A DNA stretch of 64,000 nucleotides from contig NZ_MWUJ01000007.1 in NCBI RefSeq assembly GCF_002210225.1, forward strand, positions 120,873 to 184,872, written 5' to 3'. The position numbers and the translations under genes are program-made. The DNA comes from Geofilum rhodophaeum (lineage in GTDB: Bacteria > Bacteroidota > Bacteroidia > Bacteroidales > Marinilabiliaceae). The first letter of the stretch is position 1. Each line of letters starts with the position of its first letter. This document shows, one piece after another, positions 1 through 9,299 of the stretch. The notes under the pieces are model-generated. The model had not been told where the DNA came from. It saw only the letters and a program-made list of their open reading frames with translations, and searched no databases.

Positions 1-2631
1 AAAGCCGATGCCAGAGGAAGCTACGACGAGAGTCTGAAACGCTCCTTCAAGACCAACGCGCTCAGCTACACCGCGCTCTCGCAGCAATTGGGCCACTTCT
101 ACCACGAAATGCAGGAGCAGTACCACAACATACAACGCACCGTCACCACCGATTTTCAGTCAGGCCCACAAGCCCCCATCGACCCGGCAAAAAGCAATCT
201 CGAAGTCTTCCTGATCAGTCACGAACTGGGTCTGCAGGGACGAATGGACTTGTTCGACGACTCGCCTTCGGCCAACGGCAGCTACCAGGCCAAAATCATC
301 GAACTTAAATCGGGTCGCCTCCCCTATCCGGCCAGCGATCCCCTACAAATTGATTACAGTCACGCCACCCAGGTGCGCCTCTACAACATGCTGGCCTCCC
401 GGGTACTGGGCTACGCCCCGCACGCCATCTACAACGCCATCTTCTATTCCGCAGCCTCCGTACCCGGACAGGCGCTGCGCGCCGTGGATCTGCAGCCCAG
501 GGAAGAACAACGCATACTGAATGTACGCAACCTCATCGTAGCCTGGGAATTTATGCTGGCCGGCGACCAGGCGCCCTATACCGCCTCGCGCGAGTTTGTT
601 ATGGGCATAGCCGGCGAGCACTACGACCTGAAGCCCCAGGCTAAGACTTCGAGAAACTGGCTGTACGACAAGTTTGCCGAGTACCCTAAAAAGGTGCAAC
701 AAATGTCGCCCCTCGAGCAGGACTACTATTTTGCTTTTGTGAACTTTCTGGCCCGCGAAAAACTCATCAGCAAGGTGGGCGACGGGCACAATACCAGGGG
801 ACTGTCGGCCCTTTGGAACAAGACCGACCTGCCAGAAGAAAACCTGTTCAGTCAACTCCGCGGTCTGCGCATCATCGAAAACAGGGCCAACCAACCCGAA
901 GCCGCCCTGGTGCTGCAGCGCGACAAAAGCAGTGCTGCTGCTTTTGTGAATTTCAGGGTGGGCGACATCTGCGTCCTCTATCCCGACACCCCTGTCCAAC
1001 CCCTCGCTGTGCAGCACCGCATCCTTAAATGCAGCATCAGCGCCCTCAGTTCCGAGTCCCTTACGGTCGTCCTACGCCAACAACAAAACTCCGACAACTA
1101 TTTTAGTCGACACGCCACCTGGGCCCTGGAGCCGGACTCCCTCGACCACGGTTTTGACCAGATGCACAGCGGATTGTTGGAGCTCCTGGATGTGAACAAC
1201 CCCAAGAAAGACCTGCTGCTGGGTCTCCGCACCCCCGAGCCCATTGCTTATCAGCATCTCAACTTCGTCAACCCCGACACCTCCCCCTCGCCCCCCGAAA
1301 GTGTGGCGGAGCAAAACCAGGTGTTGTCGAAGGCCTGGCTGAGTAAAGATTACTTTTTGTTGGTGGGACCGCCCGGAACGGGCAAAACCCGTCTGTTTTT
1401 AAAGCGACTGGTGCGCGAAATCGCCCACCAGAGCAGCGCCAACATTCTGCTGCTGAGCTACACCAATCGGGCGGTGGACGAGATGTGCGCCTCGGTGCGC
1501 GACGACTTGCAGGACCAGCTGCTGCGCATTGGCTCGTCCCTGGGTTGTGCCCCTGAGCACCGCGACCTGCTGCTCGATCAGCGCGTAAAAGCCCTGCACA
1601 CGCGTGCCGAAATCCAGGACCTGATAACCTCCACCAGAGTGTTTACCGGCACCGTAGCCGCACTGCAAGGCAAAAACGAATTGTTTGAAATGAAGCGCTT
1701 CGACTGGGCCATCGTTGACGAAGCCTCCCAGTTGCTGGAGCCCGCCATCATCAACCTGCTGAGTCGCGTCCAAAAATTTGTAATGATAGGCGACGAGCGC
1801 CAGTTGCCCGCCGTAGTCACCCAGGCCCCCGAAAGCTCTGCCGTAAGCACCCCCAGTCTGCAGGCCTTAGGCCTTAAAGACCGGCGCAACTCCCTTTTCG
1901 AGCGCCTCCTGACCCTTTGCCAACAAAACAACTGGCATTGGGCCTGGGGCGAAATGACCCATCAGGGACGCATGCATCCCAATGTGGCCGACTTCCCGAA
2001 CCGCTATTTTTACCAGGGCAAACTCAAAACTGCCCAACTGCAGCACCAAAACCAATGTCTGCAAACAGCTGGCACTCCCACAGACGAGACCGACCAGGCA
2101 CTCTGCAACAGCCGCACCCTTTTTGTGCCCTCCACCACCGCGCCCGAAGAAGTCACCGAAAAATCGAACCGCCATGAGGCCCAAATCCTTGCACAAGTAC
2201 TGGCCCGCCTCATCCGCCTGCGCGGCATCGACAGTGCGGCCAAAATGCGCGAACAAATCGGCATCATTACCCCCTACCGCAATCAAATCGCCTGCATCCG
2301 CCAACAACTCGAACAAGACGGCATTCCCTTTTTCGAGCACCTTCAGATCGACACCGTAGAGCGCTACCAGGGCAGCCAAAAAGAAGTCATCCTATTCTCT
2401 CCCGCCATCAACGCCCCCGCCCAAATGCAGGCCCTCTGCAACGCACGCGTGGAACTGCAGCGCCCGGCCGGCGAGGCAGTCCACCCCGCTCTCATCGACC
2501 GCAAACTCAACGTCACCCTCACCCGGGCCAAAGAACAGTTCATCATGACCGGCAACCCCAAACTGCTGCAAAGCGATACGCTCTACAAAGCATTGATGGA
2601 GAGTTGCAACAGTCTGGATGGAGCGCATTAA
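1..2631 (+). CDS. Dna2-like nuclease-helicase (5' end outside window)
   Basis: The reading frame is open from base 1, so the N-terminus lies upstream; 876 codons are visible. A Cas4/Dna2-like PD-(D/E)XK nuclease signature (IIELKSG) sits near visible residue 102. A superfamily 1 DNA helicase follows: Walker A GPPGTGKTR near residue 457, Walker B IVDEASQ near 573, GDERQLPAV, IGIITPYRNQ, the VERYQGSQ motif and the C-terminal TLTRAKEQ motif. This order (nuclease, then SF1B helicase) is that of Dna2-type enzymes that process DNA ends or flaps. The next gene, a RecQ fusion, converges on it, with about 90 bases between stops. Seen: motifs and order. Inferred: role in recombination, repair or defence. 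The family call is firm, the biological role is not. Confidence 0.85.
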   Translation, partial: KADARGSYDESLKRSFKTNALSYTALSQQLGHFYHEMQEQYHNIQRTVTTDFQSGPQAPIDPAKSNLEVFLISHELGLQGRMDLFDDSPSANGSYQAKIIELKSGRLPYPASDPLQIDYSHATQVRLYNMLASRVLGYAPHAIYNAIFYSAASVPGQALRAVDLQPREEQRILNVRNLIVAWEFMLAGDQAPYTASREFVMGIAGEHYDLKPQAKTSRNWLYDKFAEYPKKVQQMSPLEQDYYFAFVNFLAREKLISKVGDGHNTRGLSALWNKTDLPEENLFSQLRGLRIIENRANQPEAALVLQRDKSSAAAFVNFRVGDICVLYPDTPVQPLAVQHRILKCSISALSSESLTVVLRQQQNSDNYFSRHATWALEPDSLDHGFDQMHSGLLELLDVNNPKKDLLLGLRTPEPIAYQHLNFVNPDTSPSPPESVAEQNQVLSKAWLSKDYFLLVGPPGTGKTRLFLKRLVREIAHQSSANILLLSYTNRAVDEMCASVRDDLQDQLLRIGSSLGCAPEHRDLLLDQRVKALHTRAEIQDLITSTRVFTGTVAALQGKNELFEMKRFDWAIVDEASQLLEPAIINLLSRVQKFVMIGDERQLPAVVTQAPESSAVSTPSLQALGLKDRRNSLFERLLTLCQQNNWHWAWGEMTHQGRMHPNVADFPNRYFYQGKLKTAQLQHQNQCLQTAGTPTDETDQALCNSRTLFVPSTTAPEEVTEKSNRHEAQILAQVLARLIRLRGIDSAAKMREQIGIITPYRNQIACIRQQLEQDGIPFFEHLQIDTVERYQGSQKEVILFSPAINAPAQMQALCNARVELQRPAGEAVHPALIDRKLNVTLTRAKEQFIMTGNPKLLQSDTLYKALMESCNSLDGAH

Positions 2632-2723
2632 ATCATCGCTGCTCTTGAACCCGATAGATAATCCTTTATTGATGTAACACCGAGAAGCTTTTCCCTTTTA
2701 TGTTGAACACAATACGCTTTGAA

Positions 2724-5700
2724 CTAATGATGCTGGATCAGCCGCAGCAAGCTCAGCTCGGGCAGTACAATTAAGGACTCCTGATCGGCCCCCTCCTTTT
2801 TCCAGTACAGCACGTAATTCACCCGGGCCGAATTCAGCCGGTAGCCCTTGGCCTCAAAGGCAGTCAATTGCGTTTTAAACGCAGTAGAAAACTTCAGCAG
2901 GGAGCGCTTTTTTTCATCCATACAACCCTCCGCATCCACCTCCAGAGGATCCCCACTCATGAGGGTTTTGATCAAACCCTGGCGATTCAGAAAATAATCG
3001 AGCCACAAATCTTTGTGCCCCGGATGCAAGACCAACACATCACTCTCCGCATAACTTCGCCGGTCCACCCGCCGCTGCAAACCTTCGCAGTCCATTCCCT
3101 CAAGATAAGTACCCTGCACATGCAGGGATAAGGAGTTTTTGGCGCGGGTCATGGCCACATACAGCAGGCGCCGCTTTTCGTCGTTGTCGGGCACAAAGCC
3201 CTCCAGCATCACAAAAACATTATCGAACTCCCGTCCCTTGGCTTTGTGCATGGTGGAGACGAACACCTTCTCCCCATCCATATCGACAAAATCCTCGAGG
3301 CGCGATTCCCTGACAAAAACCTCCAAATCGGAATAGTAGCGCCGGCGGGGATAATTCACCTGAAAAGCCTTAATCAGATTGATGCACAATTGTATCTTAG
3401 AACTGTTGCGGTAACGGTCCCACAACAGCTTCTTTGCCGCCTGCCACAGCTCATCGTTAAGGTGTGCAGCACCACCTTGCCGACGAAGCGCATCCATAAA
3501 AAAGCGCAGCTCCAGCATTTGCAGCAACGAAAAACCCTCATTACTCTGAATCAAGCGAGCCGGGAGGCCCCCCGCCGTCAGCAAGCCCGCCATTTGCAGC
3601 GCCTGCTCATTATTGGGCGTCAACACACAAGTACTTCCCTTCAAATCGGTCCCCAGTACCTCCTGCACCACTGCCGGCAAAAAACGCCCCTGTTCGTAAC
3701 GGGTCACGCCTACCCGCCCCTCCTCCTTCCTTCGGGCCACTATGGGCAAGTCCTTCAGGCGATGGGTAATTTGGGGGACAAAAGCATTGGTAAAGGCCAC
3801 CAGGTTGGATGCGCTGCGAAAATTATCGTTGAGCTCGTACTTACGCGCGCCCATATCTTTGATGAAATGCTCCAGATGCACCGAGCTGGAACCACGAAAG
3901 GCATAGATGTTTTGGTCGTCATCGCCTACGGCGATGACACGCAGCTCCTCATTTCTTTCCATCAGCAGACGGACCAGCTCATACTCCCGGGCATCCATAT
4001 CCTGCGCCTCATCAATCACCAGTACCGCCTTGTTGATGCGGTTGGGTTCAATATTGTTCTCCCTGATTTGCGCAATGGCCTGCGCAATAATGGTCTCCGA
4101 CTTCTCCAAAGTTCCCATTTTACCCAACAAATCGAAACAATAAGCGTGAAAAGTCTTTATCTCAACAAAAGCCGCAGCATTGCCTATGAGCGCCTGCAGG
4201 CGGGACTTAAACTCCGTAGCGGCGGCCCGCGAGAAGGTCAGCATCAGCAATTGCTCGTGCTTTACATCCTCCATCAGCAACAAGGAAGCCAGCTTGTGCA
4301 CCAACACCTTGGTCTTTCCGCTGCCCGGACCGGCAGCAACCGCAATGTAGGGCGAACTGCTGTCTTTAATCACACTCAACTGGGCGGGCGACAAGCTGCC
4401 AAACAATTGGCGAAATTTGGCCGGCGTGATGTTTTTCGACAACTCCTTTTGCCGACTGCCGTTGAAATACTTATTTAAAAAAGAGCTGTAGTTGAGTTGA
4501 AAATAATCCTCCACAAATTGCAAGGCCCCACGGTAATCGCTGATCATCTTTTGGGCGTACTCCCCAACAATATGGATCTGCTGTACCTTGTTCTCATAAA
4601 ACTGCTTCAGACGCTCATAATCCTCCGCCTTGTAGCGCTTCTTATTGTCCGTCTCCAGCCGCTCCACGCTCAACTTATTGTACACCACCAAAAACCCGCC
4701 ATCCAACTTCAAAGCCTCAATGCGCGACAGGTAAAAAAGCGCATCTTCTACATCCTGCACCGAAATCGTATGCTTAAACAAAAGGGGCGACTGCTCATAG
4801 GCCTGCTTCAACTCATGCACCGAAAACGACAGCAGCTGCAGTCCCGAAGCCTCAGAGACCGCCACCCCCGCCCCTTTGGCGTACAACAAATCCACAATAA
4901 AACGCGCCAAATCGTGCCGCTTCTTCATTTTATCCCTCAAATCCTCCAGAGGATAGTTGGCCAGCAGACTCACCTGATGGCCTGCATAAGGCTGGGTTTT
5001 GCGCTTCACCCAGTTTTTTATCACCCAAAAATTAAGCAGCGTTCGTATGTGCTGTGGAGAAACATCCGTGCAGCCCTTTTCCAGCGCCAGCTCGTTCAAA
5101 GCCTTTAAGTGAAAAATCTGCTCCTGCTCACGCAACTGTTCCAGCAAACATCCCTCCAGACGCCCCATGCGCAAGACCACCTCCAGCGAACGATTGCTGT
5201 TCTCGCCCCTACGCAAATAAGCCGTTAAATCCTTCGTGTCGGCCAAAACCTGCTCCTCACGCAGCAAATTGATGGCCTGAATCACCTCCTCCTTAACAAT
5301 GCCCAGATGATCAGAAATATAGTCGATGCGCGATTCGGCCACCTCATCGGACGATTGTTGACGGGTTTTGCTCGAGAAGAGTTTCTTAATGATACGTACC
5401 GCCTGCTCCCGCTGGCGGTCGTTAAAACGCGACGAGCCCATAATGGCATCGATAGCCTCCTGCGCGTTGGGCGACAAAATGCTGTTGGCAAAAATGCGCG
5501 GCATGTTTTGTCCCCTTTTCACATAACCCGCCTCCTCCAAGGCAGCCAGGGCTGTGGTGACCCGCGTCTCCATATCGGCCACATTATCGTCCCATCCCGC
5601 TTTGCGGGCAATTTCCAGAGCCGAATTAGAAGCCGTCAGCCGCAGCTTAGTCAAGTCCTTAACCGCCCGCCAAATCTGCTGAATCTCTTTAATGCTCAGC

Positions 5701-7541
5701 TTGGTCTGATTCAACAGAATGAAATGCTTGCTTAAATCCTCCTCATTGTAGAGCACAAAACACTCCGCCGTGATGTTCTCATCACGACCGGCCCTGCCCG
5801 CCTCCTGCACATAATTCTCCAGCGAATCCGAAATCTCAAAATGCACCACCAGTCCCACATCCTTCTTATCTACCCCCATGCCAAAAGCCGAAGTCGCCAC
5901 CATCACCTGCACCTCCCCGCGAATAAAAGCATCCTGGTTGTCCGACTTCTCCTGCTTATCCATTTTACCGTGATAGGCCCTGGCCGAATAGCCATCGCTA
6001 CTTAAACGCTCCGCCAACTGAAAGGCCCGGCGCGTGCGCGATACGTAAACAATGGCGGGACAATTACGCGCATCGATCAAGCCACGCAGAGTTTGGTACT
6101 TTTCGTCCTCCGTGTTTTTCGGCAGGACCTTAAACTGAAGATTGGAGCGCGACACCTGCGTACTGAAAGTCTCCAACTCCCACCCCAGCTTGTCCCTGAA
6201 GTAGTTTTTGATGTCCTGAATCACATTCTGCTTAGCGGTAGCCGTAAAGCAGGATACCGGAATGGGCTCCGACAGGTTTTTCTTCTCCTGCAACTGCCGT
6301 ATAAAATCTCCTATATACAAATAGTCCACCCTGAAATCCTGCCCCCAGGCCGAAAAGCAATGCGCCTCGTCAATAACAAAACGCACCACATTGCGCCCCA
6401 GCAACAAGTGCTCAATGCTGCGTGAGCGCAGCGACTCCGGTGAAATATACAAAATGGAAGCCGAACCGTTCTCCACCCGCTCAAACGACTTGGCCCGCTC
6501 AATGGGATCGAGCAAGCCATTGATGGTCACCGCCTCGGTAATGTTGGCCCGCTCCAGATTGTCCACCTGATCTTTCATCAGCGACTGCAAAGGCGAAATC
6601 ACCACCGTGAGGCCCTTTACATTTTCGCCACTCATTAATGCAGGCACCTGAAAGGTGATGGACTTGCCGCCACCGGTAGGGAAGACCGCCAGCAAGGATT
6701 TGTTCAGCAGCGCGGCATTTACCGCATCCTCCTGCAGCGACTTGCCCCCGTAACTGCGGTAAGCATCAAAACCAAAGAAGCGCTTCAATCCCCTGCGTGC
6801 ATCCAACCACTGGTCGCAATAACCGCAGCCCCTAAGACAGGGTTTTCCGCACAACAAAAACAACACACGCTCCACATCCGGATGCTGTTTCAACACCCAG
6901 GGCGGCGTAATGGAATGGGGACTGTCGGCCGCAATCAGGGCCAGACCATAAGCCAAATCCACCGGATGCTGCTCCACCAGCAAAGCCAAAGGCGCATCCG
7001 CACATAGCGCTCCTTTAAAGCGGCTTCGGATACCTGCCACCAGATCGCCCCCCTCCCCCACAAAATTCACATACAAAAAGAAAGCGTCAAAACCGACCGT
7101 CTCGTGCAACAAGCCATAAAGAATCTGCTTAAAATCCTCGTCCAGCCCCCGAAAAGCCCCCACCTCATCCTCAAACAACTCCCGGGCTTTTTGCGCATCG
7201 TTCAAGGGATTGTTCAAAGCATCGGTCTGCAACTTATCGTCCTTCACCAAGGCGTGATAGGGCTGTTTGGGAAACAAAAGAGGCGACCAAACGAGCGTAT
7301 CAATCAGCTGCTTGTCGCCCAGCTCCCCGGCCCCAGCCCTTAAAAGTAAAGGCCAGTCGTGCCGCACCAAATTGTGACCGCACACGTAATCGTAAGCAGC
7401 TACAAAAGCCTTAAAATCGGACAAAGCCCCTGAGTGAAAAGACCTGCCCGAAATATCCACAGCTCCGGCGTCCCTGATCTGACTGCCCTCCGTGTCGGCT
7501 TCCATATCGATAAAAACAAGGTGCTTCAAAACACAACACAA
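2724..7541 (-). CDS. DEDD exonuclease-RecQ helicase-UvrD helicase fusion protein
   Basis: A very large (about 1600 residue) three-part protein. Residues 8-130 look like a DnaQ/DEDD exonuclease (FIDMEAD, then GHNLVRHDW). A cysteine cluster (CGKPCLRGCGYC) lies near 231-242. A RecQ-type SF2 helicase follows with Walker A PTGGGKS near 288, IDEAHCFSAWGQDFR near 391, and the EAGRAGRD motif. The C-terminal third is a UvrD/Rep-type SF1A helicase: AAGPGSGKT near 1070, IDEAQDMD near 1177, GDDDQNIYAFRG, TMHKAKG near 1431 and YVAMTRAK. The first possible start is a TTG at 7541; another TTG at 7529 would give MKHLVFIDMEAD and fits the exonuclease strand better. An ATG only occurs inside the first exonuclease motif. 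Single-polypeptide RecQ-UvrD fusions exist in Bacteroidota; the function is likely DNA repair or invader DNA processing. Confidence 0.88.
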   Translation of the reverse strand: MCCVLKHLVFIDMEADTEGSQIRDAGAVDISGRSFHSGALSDFKAFVAAYDYVCGHNLVRHDWPLLLRAGAGELGDKQLIDTLVWSPLLFPKQPYHALVKDDKLQTDALNNPLNDAQKARELFEDEVGAFRGLDEDFKQILYGLLHETVGFDAFFLYVNFVGEGGDLVAGIRSRFKGALCADAPLALLVEQHPVDLAYGLALIAADSPHSITPPWVLKQHPDVERVLFLLCGKPCLRGCGYCDQWLDARRGLKRFFGFDAYRSYGGKSLQEDAVNAALLNKSLLAVFPTGGGKSITFQVPALMSGENVKGLTVVISPLQSLMKDQVDNLERANITEAVTINGLLDPIERAKSFERVENGSASILYISPESLRSRSIEHLLLGRNVVRFVIDEAHCFSAWGQDFRVDYLYIGDFIRQLQEKKNLSEPIPVSCFTATAKQNVIQDIKNYFRDKLGWELETFSTQVSRSNLQFKVLPKNTEDEKYQTLRGLIDARNCPAIVYVSRTRRAFQLAERLSSDGYSARAYHGKMDKQEKSDNQDAFIRGEVQVMVATSAFGMGVDKKDVGLVVHFEISDSLENYVQEAGRAGRDENITAECFVLYNEEDLSKHFILLNQTKLSIKEIQQIWRAVKDLTKLRLTASNSALEIARKAGWDDNVADMETRVTTALAALEEAGYVKRGQNMPRIFANSILSPNAQEAIDAIMGSSRFNDRQREQAVRIIKKLFSSKTRQQSSDEVAESRIDYISDHLGIVKEEVIQAINLLREEQVLADTKDLTAYLRRGENSNRSLEVVLRMGRLEGCLLEQLREQEQIFHLKALNELALEKGCTDVSPQHIRTLLNFWVIKNWVKRKTQPYAGHQVSLLANYPLEDLRDKMKKRHDLARFIVDLLYAKGAGVAVSEASGLQLLSFSVHELKQAYEQSPLLFKHTISVQDVEDALFYLSRIEALKLDGGFLVVYNKLSVERLETDNKKRYKAEDYERLKQFYENKVQQIHIVGEYAQKMISDYRGALQFVEDYFQLNYSSFLNKYFNGSRQKELSKNITPAKFRQLFGSLSPAQLSVIKDSSSPYIAVAAGPGSGKTKVLVHKLASLLLMEDVKHEQLLMLTFSRAAATEFKSRLQALIGNAAAFVEIKTFHAYCFDLLGKMGTLEKSETIIAQAIAQIRENNIEPNRINKAVLVIDEAQDMDAREYELVRLLMERNEELRVIAVGDDDQNIYAFRGSSSVHLEHFIKDMGARKYELNDNFRSASNLVAFTNAFVPQITHRLKDLPIVARRKEEGRVGVTRYEQGRFLPAVVQEVLGTDLKGSTCVLTPNNEQALQMAGLLTAGGLPARLIQSNEGFSLLQMLELRFFMDALRRQGGAAHLNDELWQAAKKLLWDRYRNSSKIQLCINLIKAFQVNYPRRRYYSDLEVFVRESRLEDFVDMDGEKVFVSTMHKAKGREFDNVFVMLEGFVPDNDEKRRLLYVAMTRAKNSLSLHVQGTYLEGMDCEGLQRRVDRRSYAESDVLVLHPGHKDLWLDYFLNRQGLIKTLMSGDPLEVDAEGCMDEKKRSLLKFSTAFKTQLTAFEAKGYRLNSARVNYVLYWKKEGADQESLIVLPELSLLRLIQHH

Positions 7542-7598
7542 TTGTTAAAAACCAATGCTGTGTACAAATATAAGAGTAAGCACCTACAATACAAGCCC

Positions 7599-7958
7599 TC
7601 ACCGCAGCTCCCGGTACCGGAGGCGACTCTTTTGCAGCAGTTTTTCGTCCCACAACTGCCACATGCCCCGGTACACCCCGTACTGTGTTGCCTTTTGCGT
7701 GCACACACAACGCCGATGCTCCTCATCCAAAAAGCACAAATGCAAGTGCACAAACACCTCCTTAAAACGCATATCCTCCAGGCGTACCCGTCTCAGGTAA
7801 TTGCCCTCCTTATAAATGTACTCCCGGCCAATTCTCAATATGGCCCCACGCGTCATCACATTCGGCAAATCCACCCTTATCCTTTTAAAGCCCAGGCGGC
7901 GCAGCAAAACCATTTTCAAATAATTCATGTAAAGCATTTGTTGAAAAGCATTCATCAC
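7599..7958 (-). CDS. Hypothetical basic protein upstream of the RecQ fusion
   Basis: 119 codons, same strand as the RecQ fusion and about 60 bases upstream of it. The product is rich in Arg, Leu and aromatic residues and has a Cys pair (CVCTQ) near residue 84. No family is recognised and there is no signal peptide. The frame is not shadowed by a better gene on the other strand, and it fills an otherwise empty gap. Its start (ATG at 7958) is followed by another ATG one codon later. It could be a small partner of the large helicase, but this is only suggested by position. Confidence 0.5.
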   Translation of the reverse strand: MMNAFQQMLYMNYLKMVLLRRLGFKRIRVDLPNVMTRGAILRIGREYIYKEGNYLRRVRLEDMRFKEVFVHLHLCFLDEEHRRCVCTQKATQYGVYRGMWQLWDEKLLQKSRLRYRELR

Positions 7959-8090
7959 AATGGGTTTTTAAGGTTAATAACCCAAAGCTATGCACCACCC
8001 CCGCCAAAGTGTGTCGCCCCACAAAAAAACAGCCCTCCGAAAAGCCGAAGCCTTCCGAAGAGCTGATCCCAAATCCACCCCAATCAGGAG

Positions 8091-9278
8091 TTATTTCATC
8101 CAGTCCAAATAATCCGGCGCCAGGGGCAAAGCCTCTTGCAAGGCACCATCAAGCACCATCAAATCTACCAACTTAAAATTTTGAGGCAGCGCACTGTCGC
8201 CCGCCCTGTTAAAACCGTCCTGCACCACCAGCAAGCCCTTCGGAAACTGCTCCCCAAGTGCCCCGTTAAAGATGCTCAGTCCATCCGTTTCCTCAACCCC
8301 ATCAAACGTACCCGAAACAATTTTAAAACTGCCCAGGTAAGCATGCGGCGCTTCACGGTCGAACAAGGCATAGCTGAAATTGCCCTGACTGCTCACAATA
8401 AGGAAACCCTTACCATCTCGACCGTAATATACATCCAAGCCCTCCAAATCGGCCACCAGCGCAGTATTGTCCCTGCCGTGACTCATCGGCAGCACCTCAC
8501 TCCGGGTGCCGCCATCGGGCGCTGCAGCAAATTTATGAATGCCCCCTTCTTCCACCGCGAGGTAAAACAAGCCGGTCTCGTCATCGGCAACCATACCCTC
8601 GGCCTGGGTGGCCACGCGCAAGGCGCGCACCTTCTCCAGTTCAATACTGTCGCCACTTGCCTTTAAGCGCAATTGCTGCACGCCGCCATCTTTACCCCCT
8701 ACAAAAACGTAGAACGAGTTGTCGGGCTTGTGGCGGTACATGCACAAACCATAAGGCTCATCCACCACCGAAGGGTCCAATTTCACCAAAGGCGTACCCA
8801 CCTCCACCAGCGTATCTGCCGTAATGGTAAGTAAGCGAACGGTATTTAGGCTGCGGTCCGAAGCCGCCACAACATCCACCTTTTGCCCATTCAGCTCAAA
8901 ACCATAGCGCACATCCACGTTGTTGATGCGCCCCAGGGCGTAATACTGCAACTCCTCACCCGCCAAATTATAAATGGCCAGTCCCCCCTTTTTATCGGTA
9001 CCGATGATGCGCGACTGCTCAGGCTGAACCGCATTGTACCAGATGGCCGGGTCGTCGGCCGCATCTTCGCCAGCCACGGAAGGCACAGGCGCGGTCTCCG
9101 CCGCAGCCTGAACCGACACCCTGATCCTGGCCTGATCGGCAAGAGCAGCCGCATACTCCAGCGAATCTTCAATAGCCTCCAGTTCACCAGGCGTTCGCTC
9201 CCGTTGTCCGCTGTTCGAACGACCCGCACAGGCCGCCATCAAAGTCCCCATCACAAACAAATAAAAAAACTTCTTCAT
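8091..9278 (-). CDS. Beta-propeller phytase, lipoprotein
   Basis: 395 residues. The N-terminus is a lipoprotein signal (MKKFF..., cleavage before Cys in MAACAG), so the enzyme should be anchored to a membrane and face outwards or into the periplasm. The motif DDPAIW followed by IIGTDKKGGLAIYNLAG and the repeated blades (DDETGLFYLAVEEGGI, ADLEGLDVYYG, VEETDGLSIFN) are those of the calcium-dependent beta-propeller (BPP) phytases, which release phosphate from phytate (EC 3.1.3.8 type). It lies 21 bases downstream of a TonB-dependent receptor gene on the same strand, so the two are probably co-transcribed and act as a phytate scavenging pair. Confidence 0.9.
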   Translation of the reverse strand: MKKFFYLFVMGTLMAACAGRSNSGQRERTPGELEAIEDSLEYAAALADQARIRVSVQAAAETAPVPSVAGEDAADDPAIWYNAVQPEQSRIIGTDKKGGLAIYNLAGEELQYYALGRINNVDVRYGFELNGQKVDVVAASDRSLNTVRLLTITADTLVEVGTPLVKLDPSVVDEPYGLCMYRHKPDNSFYVFVGGKDGGVQQLRLKASGDSIELEKVRALRVATQAEGMVADDETGLFYLAVEEGGIHKFAAAPDGGTRSEVLPMSHGRDNTALVADLEGLDVYYGRDGKGFLIVSSQGNFSYALFDREAPHAYLGSFKIVSGTFDGVEETDGLSIFNGALGEQFPKGLLVVQDGFNRAGDSALPQNFKLVDLMVLDGALQEALPLAPDYLDWMK

Positions 9279-9299
9279 ATCTTAAATCCTTGATAATCA

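Noticed and set aside
1..7958. Calling the helicase pair a known phage defence system
   Set aside because: Motifs allow it, but no known system has exactly these components as far as can be told here, and the left neighbour is not visible.
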